This document shows positions 35,273 through 43,610 of a stretch of 64,000 nt of DNA, one piece after another. The notes under the pieces are model-generated. The model made no database searches. It worked only from the letters and a program-made list of their open reading frames with translations, and was not told where the DNA came from. Where the stretch lies: contig CANJRG010000002.1 of NCBI GenBank assembly GCA_947476745.1, positions 124,001 to 188,000 of the forward strand, read 5' to 3'. A program made the position numbers and the translations under genes. The first letter of the stretch is position 1; every line of letters begins with the position of its first letter. This DNA comes from Acidimicrobiia bacterium (GTDB taxonomy: Bacteria; Actinomycetota; Acidimicrobiia; Acidimicrobiales; CAIXPF01).

Positions 35273-35322
35273 TCGTTCCGGGCACCACGGCCCGCTGATC
35301 AGTAGGTCTTCACCTGTCCTCT

Positions 35323-35349
35323 GCGGGGCGCCCATCGGGGGTGCCCCGC
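35323..35349. terminator. Hairpin between convergent genes
   Basis: An 11-bp stem with one G-T pair (35323-35333 with 35339-35349) and a 5-base loop lies in the 131-bp gap between the converging CoxL-like and DinG-like genes. Confidence 0.6.
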
Positions 35350-35403
35350 CGGCGCGTCCGGGCACTGGGTCCGCCCTGGGCCGGCGCGGCGGTCGCCCCG
35401 GGC

Positions 35404-37293
35404 TCAGCCGGTGATCTCAGCCAGGAACGCCTCGGCCTCCCTACGATGCCGGGTACGGGCGAACGGCGGCAGGGCCCGGATGATCTCCCAGCGATACCGC
35501 GCGGTACCGAGGCGGCGATCGAACACGGCCACCACGCCTTGGTCGGAGGCGCTGCGGATCAGCCGCCCGGCTGCCTGGGCCAGCAACGTCGCCGCGCGCG
35601 GCACGTCGATCACCCCGAAGGCAGCACTCCCGACACGGTCGCGCCGCGCCTCGAGCAGCGGGTCGTCCGGGCGCGGGAAGGGCAGGCGGTCGATGGTGAC
35701 CAGCGACAAGGTCTCCCCCGGCACGTCGATGCCCTGGAACAGCCCGGTGGTGGCGAACAGGCACGCCGCCGAGTCGGCCCGGAAGGTCTCGATGAGCCGG
35801 GTGACGGGCAAGTCGCCCTGGGCCAGCACCGGAAAGGGCAGCTTCGGCCGCAGCACCGCCACCGCGGCCTCCAGCGCCCGCCAGCTGGTGAACAGGGCCA
35901 GGGTCCGCCCACCAGCCGCCCGGATGAGAGCCTCGAGGTCCTCGTGCAGGGCCTCGCGATAGCCATCGGCACGGGGATCGGGCAGGTGCAACGCGCAGTA
36001 GAGCAGGCCGTGGTGCTCGTAGTCGAAGGGGCTGCCCACATCGAGCTCGTCGAACTGGTCCGCAGCCAGCCCCACCCGACGCGCCATACCTGACGGGATG
36101 GTGGCGCTGGTCAGAACGGCGGTACGGCTGCCCCACACCATGGCCCCCAGCACCGGACCCACCTCGATGGGAGCCACCGCCAGCCGGGGCTCGCCGCCGT
36201 CGGGCACCCATGCCACGTAGTTCTCCGGCAGATCGAGCACCATGTCGAGTTCGTCGGTGAGCGACGTGGCCAGCCGCTGGGCCCGTGCCCGCCGCTGGTC
36301 GGCGTCGGCCACCGAGGTCTGGATGGCCCGCAGCGCTGCGGCGATCACCTCAACCCGGCTGCGCAACAGCACCAGGGCGTCGATCACCTCCGTCGGCAGC
36401 GGCCGCGGCAACCGCCGGCCCAGATGCGGGCGTAGGGTTGCCAGGGCCGCGGCGCCGGCCTCGATCACCGCCGCAGCCAGCTGCGGATCGGCCACCACCG
36501 CCCGCACCCGCACGGCAAACGCCGCGAACCGCGGCGCCCCCATCTCGAAGCCCAGGGTCGAGGACAGCACGTCTTCGAGTTGATGGCACTCGTCCACCAC
36601 CACGATGTCGTGCTCGGGGAGTACCCGGTCGCCTGAACCGATGTTGACGCCGTACAGGGCCAGGTTGGCCACGACGATGTCGGCCTCGGCCGCCTTGCTG
36701 CGAGCCTGCTCCGCGAAGCAGTCCCCACCCCGCGGGCAGCGGGCTGCGCCCGGGCACTCGTCACCGCTCACGCTCAGCGCCGACCACGCGCGGGGCGACG
36801 GCTCGATCGGCAGCTCGGCCCGGTCGCCGCTGACGGTGGTGTCGGCCCAACCGAGCAGCTGCTCGAGCTCGGCCTGCACCGACTCGCCGCCGAGCTGCAA
36901 CTCGGCCTGCCCCAGGCCTGCCTCGACCTCGTCGATGCGCTGCCGGCACAGGTAGTTGGCCCGGCCCTTCACCACCGCCCAGATGAACGGATGGTCGAGA
37001 TGGGCCCGCAGGAACGGCAGATCCTTGGCGTCGAGCTGATCCTGCAGCGCCTTGGACGCGGTGGCGACCACTACCTTGCGACCGCTGAGCACCGCCGGCA
37101 GCAGGTACGCCAACGACTTGCCGGTACCGGTCCCCGCCCGCACCACCAGATGACGTCCACCGGCGATCGAGGCCGCCACCGCCGTCGCCATCTGCCGCTG
37201 GCCCTCCCGCGCCTCACCGCCGCCGGGCAACGCCGACACCACAGCGGCGAGCGCCGACTCCACCTCGCCGCTTGTCACGCCCGGAGCGGTCAC
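35404..37293 (-). CDS. DinG-like ATP-dependent helicase
   Basis: A 629-aa superfamily 2 helicase of the DinG/XPD type, which unwinds DNA structures such as R-loops and D-loops. Walker A is AGTGTGKS (53-60) and the DExH box is DECH (234-237). Four Cys (116, 180, 186 and 192) lie between them, as in XPD-like enzymes, and should bind a [4Fe-4S] cluster. The C-terminal half has TTGLFQGIDVPGE and QAAGRLIRS, the Arg-rich motif VI. Start GTG 37293 overlaps the stop of the M20 gene by 4 bp, so the two are translationally coupled. I saw no SOS box at this promoter, which would lie before the M20 gene. Confidence 0.9.
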   Translation of the reverse strand: MTAPGVTSGEVESALAAVVSALPGGGEAREGQRQMATAVAASIAGGRHLVVRAGTGTGKSLAYLLPAVLSGRKVVVATASKALQDQLDAKDLPFLRAHLDHPFIWAVVKGRANYLCRQRIDEVEAGLGQAELQLGGESVQAELEQLLGWADTTVSGDRAELPIEPSPRAWSALSVSGDECPGAARCPRGGDCFAEQARSKAAEADIVVANLALYGVNIGSGDRVLPEHDIVVVDECHQLEDVLSSTLGFEMGAPRFAAFAVRVRAVVADPQLAAAVIEAGAAALATLRPHLGRRLPRPLPTEVIDALVLLRSRVEVIAAALRAIQTSVADADQRRARAQRLATSLTDELDMVLDLPENYVAWVPDGGEPRLAVAPIEVGPVLGAMVWGSRTAVLTSATIPSGMARRVGLAADQFDELDVGSPFDYEHHGLLYCALHLPDPRADGYREALHEDLEALIRAAGGRTLALFTSWRALEAAVAVLRPKLPFPVLAQGDLPVTRLIETFRADSAACLFATTGLFQGIDVPGETLSLVTIDRLPFPRPDDPLLEARRDRVGSAAFGVIDVPRAATLLAQAAGRLIRSASDQGVVAVFDRRLGTARYRWEIIRALPPFARTRHRREAEAFLAEITG

Positions 37294-38540
37294 CGGCCCG
37301 CCAGGTCGGACAGGACGTCGAGAAGCACGCCGACCCCGGCGGCGAGGTGGGCGGGTTCGGTGTGTTCGGCCGGGTTGTGGCTCAGGCCACGATGCGACGG
37401 CACGAAGATCATCGCGGTGGGACACACCCGGGCCAGCATCTGGGCGTCATGACCGGCTCCCGAGGGCAACCGCAGGGTGCTGAGCGCATGCCGTTGCGCG
37501 GTGGCCTCGACCAGGTCCACCATCGCCGGGTCGAACTCGACGGGATCGAAGCGGACCAAGCACCGTGAGGACACCTCCAGCTGCTCGGCCTCGGCCGCCT
37601 CGGCCGCGAAGACGGCCAGACGTCGTTCGGCCTCGGCCAGGGTGTCGGCGTCGGTGTTGCGCAGGTCCACGGTCATCGTCGCCCAAGCCGGCACCACGTT
37701 CACCAGGTTGGGATGCACGAGGATCCGCCCGACGGTGCCGACCTGTCGCCCGCCCAGCCCGGTGGCCAGGTCCCGGACGAAGGTGGCGACCCGGGCCGCG
37801 GCGTAGGCCGGGTCGCGCCGCAGGCCCATCGGCGTGGTCCCGGCGTGGTTGGACTGTCCGACGAAGGTGAGCTCCTGCCACGAGATGCCCTGCACGCCGG
37901 TCACCGCACCGATCACCACGCCCTCGTGTTCGAGCACCGGGCCCTGCTCGATGTGCAGCTCGACGAAGGCGTACGGCGCACGGGCGGGCGCTGACCATAC
38001 CCCGAGGTATCCGATACGGGCCAGCTCCTCGCCCACCGTGACGCCGTCCTCGTCGGCGGCGGAGAGGGCCGCCTCCGCCGTCAGCCCCCCGACGTGCACC
38101 AGCGAGCCCATCATGTCTGGCGTGAACCGTGCCCCCTCCTCGTTGGTGAACGCGGCCACCGCCAGCGGGCGACGGGTCCGCAGGCCACGCGCCGCCAGCG
38201 TCTCGATCACCTCGAGCCCGGCCACCACCCCGTAGGCCCCGTCGTAGCGGCCACCGGTGGCGACGGTGTCGAGGTGGGAGCCGCACAGCACCGGGTCGAG
38301 CCCGGGCTCGGTGGCACCGGACGTCCAGACCCCGACGATGTTGCCCACCACATCGACCCGGACCTCCATCGCGAGGTCCTCCATCCAGCGGCACAGCAGG
38401 TCCCGCGCCGCCTTGTCGGCATCGGTCAACGCCAGCCGGCACGACCCGTGCTCGCCCACCGGGGCCAGCTCCGCCAGCGCCGCCAGACGGTCGAGCAGAC
38501 GATCGATGTCGATCCCAGACCTGCCGGAAGGGTTGTGCAC
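37290..38540 (-). CDS. M20-family N-carbamoyl-L-amino acid hydrolase/allantoate amidohydrolase
   Basis: A 416-aa zinc amidohydrolase of the M20 family (hydantoinase/carbamoylase branch). Metal and catalytic motifs are intact: GSHLDTVATGGRYDGAYGV, the general-base pair in TNEEGARF, and the branch-defining HIEQGPVLE. The dimerisation domain carries NHAGTTPMGLRRD, and the last metal ligand is in SHNPAEHTEP. Likely reactions: hydrolysis of N-carbamoyl amino acids, allantoate or ureidoglycolate. A dihydropyrimidinase-like gene occurs at 52544, so a shared pyrimidine or hydantoin pathway is possible, though the genes are far apart. GTG 38540 fits the family length best. Divergent from the TSUP gene. 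Confidence 0.87.
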   Translation of the reverse strand: MHNPSGRSGIDIDRLLDRLAALAELAPVGEHGSCRLALTDADKAARDLLCRWMEDLAMEVRVDVVGNIVGVWTSGATEPGLDPVLCGSHLDTVATGGRYDGAYGVVAGLEVIETLAARGLRTRRPLAVAAFTNEEGARFTPDMMGSLVHVGGLTAEAALSAADEDGVTVGEELARIGYLGVWSAPARAPYAFVELHIEQGPVLEHEGVVIGAVTGVQGISWQELTFVGQSNHAGTTPMGLRRDPAYAAARVATFVRDLATGLGGRQVGTVGRILVHPNLVNVVPAWATMTVDLRNTDADTLAEAERRLAVFAAEAAEAEQLEVSSRCLVRFDPVEFDPAMVDLVEATAQRHALSTLRLPSGAGHDAQMLARVCPTAMIFVPSHRGLSHNPAEHTEPAHLAAGVGVLLDVLSDLAGR

Positions 38541-38614
38541 CCCGACATCGTAGGGGCCGGCCCCTCGCACCGCGGTCAGCGACACCGGCACCGACCCCCT
38601 ACAGTGACCGGCCG

Positions 38615-39388
38615 ATGGAGCTCTCGACCCTCGACCTGGTCCTCGCCGCACTCGCCGCATTGGCTGCGGGCATGGTGAATGCGGTTGCTGGCGGTGGCAC
38701 CCTGATCACCTTCCCCATGCTGGTGGCGTTGGGCCTGCCTGCGGTCACCTCGAACATCACCAACACCGTTGCGCTGTGCCCGGGGTACTTCGGGGGAACG
38801 TTCGCCCAGCGCCAGGACCTCGCGGTGCAGCGCAAGAGGATCCCGGCCATCATGGCCGCCGCCGCAGTCGGCGGGTTGATCGGCTCGGTGCTGCTGGTGC
38901 TGTCCCCGGAGAAGCTGTTCCGCGACCTCGTACCGTTCCTGCTGCTCGGCGCCTGCACCCTGTTAGCGCTGGGCGATCGGATCAAGGCAGCCCTGCCACC
39001 CCGGCCGGCGCTCGACGAGGACACCGAGACCGGCGCCTCCCCGCCCTCGGTGATCGCCGCGGTGTTCGCCATCGGCATCTACGCCGGCTACTTCGGCGCC
39101 GGCATGGGCATCATCGCCCTCGCCGTGCTCGGCCTGGCCCTCGACGACTCGATGGTCCGCATCAACGCCCTGAAACAGCTGGTGGCCTTCACCGCCAACA
39201 TCGTGGCCGCCACGTACTTCCTGTTCTCCGGCAAGCTGGTGTGGTCCCTGGTCGCGGTCATGGCTCCGGCGGCACTCATCGGCGGCGGCATCGGCGGTCG
39301 CCTCGTCCGGCACATGAACCAACGGCTGCTGCGCGCGGTGGTGGTCACGATCGGGGTCGTCGTGGCAGTCATCTTCTGGCTGCGCTGA
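38615..39388 (+). CDS. TSUP/TauE-SafE family membrane transporter
   Basis: A 257-aa polytopic membrane protein with about eight hydrophobic segments. The N-terminal repeat has AAGMVNAVAGGGTLITFP and the C-terminal repeat has GIYAGYFGAGMGI, the two inverted-repeat signatures of the TSUP family. Family members move sulfonates, sulfite, sulfolactate or other organic anions; the direction and substrate are unknown. Start ATG 38615, 74 bp from the divergent M20 gene, so the two may share regulatory sequence. Confidence 0.9.
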   Translation: MELSTLDLVLAALAALAAGMVNAVAGGGTLITFPMLVALGLPAVTSNITNTVALCPGYFGGTFAQRQDLAVQRKRIPAIMAAAAVGGLIGSVLLVLSPEKLFRDLVPFLLLGACTLLALGDRIKAALPPRPALDEDTETGASPPSVIAAVFAIGIYAGYFGAGMGIIALAVLGLALDDSMVRINALKQLVAFTANIVAATYFLFSGKLVWSLVAVMAPAALIGGGIGGRLVRHMNQRLLRAVVVTIGVVVAVIFWLR

Positions 39389-39615
39389 CACCGCCGTCGC
39401 GGATCTCGACGATGGCGGGCGGTGCAGGGCCGGCGGCGGGAGGGAGCCGGAGCGGCGTTGCGTACGTCTGTCGGGCGACCCACGTTCCGGGCGGTACGCC
39501 CATCGTGAGCTGGGCCGATCAACGGTAAGTGGCGTGGCGCCGCCTACGCTGCCAGCATGACAAACACACCAACCGAGGCACGGGTCGACCGCCACCATGC
39601 GGTCGCCGGTGGCTC

Positions 39616-41454
39616 ATGAGTGCTGACGAAGAACGGATCGCCCTCTTCCTCGACTACGAGAACCTGGCCATCGGCGCGCGCGAGAACCTCGGAGGCATGG
39701 TCTTCGACTTCAAGCCCGTCGCCGACGCCCTGGCCGAGCGGGGCCGTGTGGTCACCCGCCGAGCGTACGCCGACTGGCTGAAGTTCGGCGAGGACGGCCG
39801 GATGCTCACCCGCTTCCACGTCGAGCTGATCGAGATCCCCCAACGCATGGGCGCCGTGCGAAAGAACGCCGCCGACATCAAGATGGCGGTCGATGCCGTG
39901 GAGCTGTGCCTTGAGCGCGACTACATCACCACCTTCGTCCTCGGCACCGGCGACAGCGACTTCACCCCGCTGGTGCACAAGCTGCGCGAACACAACAAGC
40001 AGGTCATCGGGCTGGGCGTGCAGATGTCCACCTCCGCCCTGCTGCCACCGGCCTGCGACGAGTTCTTGTTCTACGAACGGCTCGAGGGCGTGGAGGTTCC
40101 CAAGCGTCGCATCATCGTGCCGCGTGGTTCGAGTGGACGACGCCGCAGGCCGCAGGTCGGCGACGTGGGCGAACTCGGTGAGATCCGCGAGACCTCCGAG
40201 GCCGAAGCCACCGTCGTGGAAGCAGGCGCCGAGGCACCCGCGACCATCGAGCAGCTCGAGCGCCTGATCACCCAGACACTGTCCGGGCTCGAGCGCACCA
40301 GTGGCGCGGTACGGGCCTCGTCGCTCAAGCGGGCGATCCTGCGCAAGGAATCCACCTTCAACGAGGCCGATCACGGCTTCCGGGGCTTCACCGAGCTGCT
40401 GCGCAGCTTGGCCGAGCGTGGGGTGATCGAGCTCGCCGAGAGCTCCAGCCCCGGCGACCCCGACGTACTGTTCCCCAGCGACGGCAACCTCGGTGAGGTC
40501 GGCCACGCCTTCGAGCTGCTCGCCGCCACCGTCGAACGGCTCGCCCCCGAGGGCAGCAATGGGACCCCGTTGTCGGGCCTGAAGACCCAGCTTCGCCGGG
40601 TCCAGACCGAGTTCAGCGAGAAGCGGTTCGGCTTCGGCGGGTTCCTGCAGTTCGCCAAGGCCGCCGTGGCCCGCGGCATCGTCGCCATGGAGTGGAACGA
40701 CGATGCCGACGACTACCTGCTGACCCCCGTTCCGGGACGACCGAGAATCGAACCCGCCCCGGCGGGCCCCACCCCCGACACCGGCGCCGCGGAGGCAGCC
40801 GCCACCGTCGCGGCCGCGGTCAGCACGGCTGGGGCAACGGCGACGAGGAAAGAGCCCGTGGCTGTCGCAGCCGGCGACACCGGCAGCGTGGTCGACCCCG
40901 GTCTGGCAGCACGACCGCGTCGTGGTCGCGGCGGTCGCGGACGCGGCGGCGGCCGGGGCGAACCCGGCGAGGACGAGGCCACCGGCCCGGACACGACGAG
41001 CCCGGACCCGACGGGTACGCCCGGCGTTCCGACCGACGTGCATGCCGGAACCGGCACGGAGGCACCGACCTTCGAGCCCGCACCGACCGAGCCGGCCAAA
41101 GCCGTCGCTCCGAGCACCCTCGAACCAGCACCGGCCGAGCCTCAGGGCGAGCCCGAGGCTCCGGTCGAGGCGCCCGATACGGTGGCCACCGCCGAAGCGG
41201 CCGAAGCGCCGAAGCGCCGGCGGCGCACCCCGACCCGCAAGGCCACGGCCGAGACCGACGCTGCGGCCGGTACTACACCCGAGGCGGGCAACGCCCCGGA
41301 CCCGGCGGCAGCCGACGCGGCCGGAGGCCCGGCACCGTCGGGCACCGTCACCACCGAAGCGGCCGATGCCCCGGTCAAGAAGCCGGCCGCACGGCGTCGT
41401 CGTACGACCAAGGCCGACGACACCGCAGCCTCCTCACCGCCGGCGGACAGCTGA
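39616..41454 (+). CDS. NYN-domain protein with two OST-HTH/LOTUS domains and an RGG-rich tail
   Basis: A 612-aa protein. The NYN (PIN-like) nuclease domain spans residues 8-160, with acidic residues D13 (FLDYEN), D88, D93, D113 and D115 (GTGDSDF) at the expected active-site places. Two OST-HTH/LOTUS domains follow, about 211-287 (FRGFTELLRSLAERG) and 297-371 (FGGFLQFAKAAVARG). LOTUS domains bind RNA or helicases in eukaryotic germ granules. The last 240 residues are low-complexity Ala/Pro/Glu/Thr with an Arg-Gly box (RPRRGRGGRGRGGGRG, about 433-448) and Arg/Lys-rich clusters. An RNA-cleaving or RNA-binding role is likely. ATG 39616 was chosen because NYN homology begins at once. A strong hairpin follows. 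Confidence 0.88.
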   Translation: MSADEERIALFLDYENLAIGARENLGGMVFDFKPVADALAERGRVVTRRAYADWLKFGEDGRMLTRFHVELIEIPQRMGAVRKNAADIKMAVDAVELCLERDYITTFVLGTGDSDFTPLVHKLREHNKQVIGLGVQMSTSALLPPACDEFLFYERLEGVEVPKRRIIVPRGSSGRRRRPQVGDVGELGEIRETSEAEATVVEAGAEAPATIEQLERLITQTLSGLERTSGAVRASSLKRAILRKESTFNEADHGFRGFTELLRSLAERGVIELAESSSPGDPDVLFPSDGNLGEVGHAFELLAATVERLAPEGSNGTPLSGLKTQLRRVQTEFSEKRFGFGGFLQFAKAAVARGIVAMEWNDDADDYLLTPVPGRPRIEPAPAGPTPDTGAAEAAATVAAAVSTAGATATRKEPVAVAAGDTGSVVDPGLAARPRRGRGGRGRGGGRGEPGEDEATGPDTTSPDPTGTPGVPTDVHAGTGTEAPTFEPAPTEPAKAVAPSTLEPAPAEPQGEPEAPVEAPDTVATAEAAEAPKRRRRTPTRKATAETDAAAGTTPEAGNAPDPAAADAAGGPAPSGTVTTEAADAPVKKPAARRRRTTKADDTAASSPPADS

Positions 41455-41475
41455 CCGTCCCGGTGGACTCGTGAC

Positions 41476-41523
41476 CCGCTGAGCTGGGCACCATGCCGTT
41501 AGGTATGGTGCCCAGCTCAGCGG
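41476..41523. terminator. Perfect 19-bp inverted repeat between convergent genes
   Basis: Arms 41476-41494 and 41505-41523 are perfectly complementary with a 10-base loop. The repeat lies between the converging NYN-LOTUS and carboxylase genes and probably terminates both. Confidence 0.85.
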
Positions 41524-41592
41524 CGTCCTCGGCTCGGCCCACGTGATCCATCTGATTCCCATGGACACCAGACGGTTCCGGCGCCGTCGCTG

Positions 41593-43149
41593 TCAGGGCC
41601 GGTAGGTCCAGCTCACCGGACCGGGTTGGCGCGACGGGGCGACGAGGTTGACCCAACGACACAGCAACGATCGGGTGTCGCGCGGGTCGATGACCTCTTC
41701 GATCTCAAACGGCTCGGCGGACCGGAACGGGCTGCGGTAGAGGTTCAACCGATCGCGGATCTTGCCAACCTCCCGGTCGAAGTCCTCGCCCTCGAACGGG
41801 GCCAGCTCCGCCTTGTAGGCCACCTCGAGGCCACCTTCGATCGGCAGCGAACCCCAGTCGCCCGAAGGCCAGGAATAGCGGAAATGGGTGGTCGCCCCCT
41901 TGTGGTTCGCCGCCCCGGCCACCCCGAATGCCTTGCGGATGATCACGCAGCAGAAGGGGCTGCGGGACTGGCCGAGCGCGGCGAGCGCCATCGACCCGAG
42001 CCGGATGGTGGCCTCCTCCTCGGACTGCTTGCCGATGAGGAACCCGGGACAGTCCTCGAGGTGGATCAACGGCAGGTGGAACATCGATGCCAAGTCGATG
42101 AACCGGGTCAGCTTGCGACTCGATGCCGCCGTCCAGGCCCCACCGTACTGGTAGGGATCCTCGGCGAAGATGGCCACCGGCCACCCGTCGAGCCGGGCGA
42201 AGCCGGTGATGACCGACTTGCCCCAGCCTTTGCCCATCTCGAAGAAGCTGCCGAGGTCGACGACGGAGTCGACGATCTCGCGCATCTTGTACACCCGCCG
42301 CCGCTCGCGGGGCACGATCTTGATCAGCTCGTCGTCGCGACGGTTCGGATCGTCGGTGATCGGACCCCGCGGCGGCAACTCCCACACGTTCTGTGGCAGG
42401 TAGGACAGGAAGCGACGAACCCGCTCGAAGGCCTCCTCCTCGGTGGCGACCATGTCGTCGATCGCACCGTTGGAGGTGTGGATCGAAGCGTGGCCGAGTT
42501 CTTCCTTGGACACCTCACCGAGCGAGGCCTGGTCGACCAGCGCCGGACCGGCGATCATCATCTGCGCCGTCTCGGCCACGATCACCGAGTAGTGGCTCGT
42601 CGCCACCCGCGCCGCACCGATGCCGGCCACCGAGCCCAAGGCCATTGCCACCGAGGGGGCAACCCCGAGATGTTCGACGACGGTCTCCCAACCGGACATC
42701 TGCGGGATGCTGGTGCGACCCTTGATCTCGATCATCTTGACCGAACCGCCACCACCCATCCCGTCGACCAGGCGGATGTGGGGCAGCCGCAACTCGACGG
42801 CGATGCGTTCGGCGAAGTCACGCTTCGCCGGGATCGTGAACTCGTTGGACCCACCGCGCACGGTGAAGTCGTCGCCAGAGACGATCACCGGCCGGCCGTT
42901 CACCTCGGCGGTTCCGCACAGGAAGTTGGCGGGGATGAACGAGACGAGCTTGCCGTGCTCGTCGTAGGTGCCTACCCCGGCGGTGGACCCGACCTCCTCG
43001 AACGAACCCGGATCGGAGAACGTCGCGAAACGCTCCCGGACCGTGAGCTTGCCCGCTGCCTTCTGGCGGGCGACCCGTTCGGCGCCGCCCATCTCCGCAG
43101 CAAGGCGCTGCCGTTCACGCAGTTCATCGATCTCCGGCTGCCAGCTCAT
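41593..43149 (-). CDS. Acyl-CoA carboxylase carboxyltransferase (beta) subunit
   Basis: A 518-aa biotin-dependent carboxyltransferase of the PccB/AccD type, which passes a carboxyl group from carboxybiotin to an acyl-CoA. Both halves of the crotonase-like fold are present: DFTVRGGSNEFTIPAKRDFAERIA and VDGMGGGGSV in the N-domain, and EDCPGFLIGKQSEEE and FGVAGAANHKGA in the C-domain. The oxyanion Gly-Ala pairs are intact. The substrate residues do not allow a firm call between propionyl-, methylcrotonyl- and geranyl-type carboxylases. No biotin-carrying alpha subunit is nearby. ATG 43149. Confidence 0.88.
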   Translation of the reverse strand: MSWQPEIDELRERQRLAAEMGGAERVARQKAAGKLTVRERFATFSDPGSFEEVGSTAGVGTYDEHGKLVSFIPANFLCGTAEVNGRPVIVSGDDFTVRGGSNEFTIPAKRDFAERIAVELRLPHIRLVDGMGGGGSVKMIEIKGRTSIPQMSGWETVVEHLGVAPSVAMALGSVAGIGAARVATSHYSVIVAETAQMMIAGPALVDQASLGEVSKEELGHASIHTSNGAIDDMVATEEEAFERVRRFLSYLPQNVWELPPRGPITDDPNRRDDELIKIVPRERRRVYKMREIVDSVVDLGSFFEMGKGWGKSVITGFARLDGWPVAIFAEDPYQYGGAWTAASSRKLTRFIDLASMFHLPLIHLEDCPGFLIGKQSEEEATIRLGSMALAALGQSRSPFCCVIIRKAFGVAGAANHKGATTHFRYSWPSGDWGSLPIEGGLEVAYKAELAPFEGEDFDREVGKIRDRLNLYRSPFRSAEPFEIEEVIDPRDTRSLLCRWVNLVAPSRQPGPVSWTYRP

Positions 43150-43562
43150 CGGCTTCGTCTCCCCCAGCGGCCCGCTCGGCCACGTCTGCGGATCCTACGT
43201 TCGCCCTGCTCACCGGTTCCCATCCACCCTGCGGCATGCCGGACCGGGCACCACCCCACCCCACTCCCACGACCCTTACCCGACTCGCCCGCACCCACCG
43301 ACCCGGCATCGGCCCGCCGAAACGACACCGAATCGGCCCCACGTCCACCGACGCGCCCCACCCCCAACCGAATCGGCCCCGAATCGGCCCCACCCCGCCG
43401 AATCGACAGCGAATCGGCTCGAGGGCCTACGTGGTGAGGGCTTGCCGTTGGACCGTGGCGGTTCTTTCCGAGCACGGCGGGAAAGGCCGCTACTTGCTCG
43501 ACAGATCGTGGGCGTGTTGACGCTCTCCGTCGGCTCTTGACGAATCGCCAGTATCGCTCTCG
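43150..43562. other. Intergenic stretch with GAATCG repeats
   Basis: A 413-bp stretch without a supported gene. The left part holds the promoter of the carboxylase gene. The centre (43327-43418) carries five copies of GAATCG, three of them in the longer context GAATCGGCCCC. The right part is less GC-rich than its surroundings and leads into the promoter of the damaged gene at 43611. Confidence 0.6.
43327..43418. repeat. Interspersed CCGAATCGG-type direct repeats
   Basis: GAATCG occurs at 43330, 43370, 43381, 43400 and 43411. The first three are followed by GCCCC. The core CCGAATCGG is nearly palindromic, so a clustered protein-binding site is possible, but simple tandem duplication explains it equally well. 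Confidence 0.6.
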
Positions 43563-43584
43563 GCCAAATCCGCCACGGTTTGGC
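43563..43584. promoter_or_regulatory. Inverted repeat upstream of the AbiEi-like gene
   Basis: GCCAAATCCG and CGGTTTGGC pair over 9 bp with one bulged T around a 3-base spacer. It ends 14 bp before the -10 element, where an operator or a -35 region would lie. AbiEi-type antitoxins are known to bind inverted repeats at their own promoters, so autoregulation is a reasonable guess. Confidence 0.45.
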
Positions 43585-43598
43585 GCATTTCATGCTTT

Positions 43599-43604
43599 TA
43601 TAGT
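43599..43604 (+). promoter_or_regulatory. TATAGT -10 element of a probable leaderless promoter
   Basis: TATAGT lies six bases before the ATG at 43611 and no ribosome-binding site is present. This is the classical spacing of a leaderless actinobacterial transcript, in which the transcription start is the A of the ATG. Confidence 0.55.
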
Positions 43605-43610
43605 GGTTTC

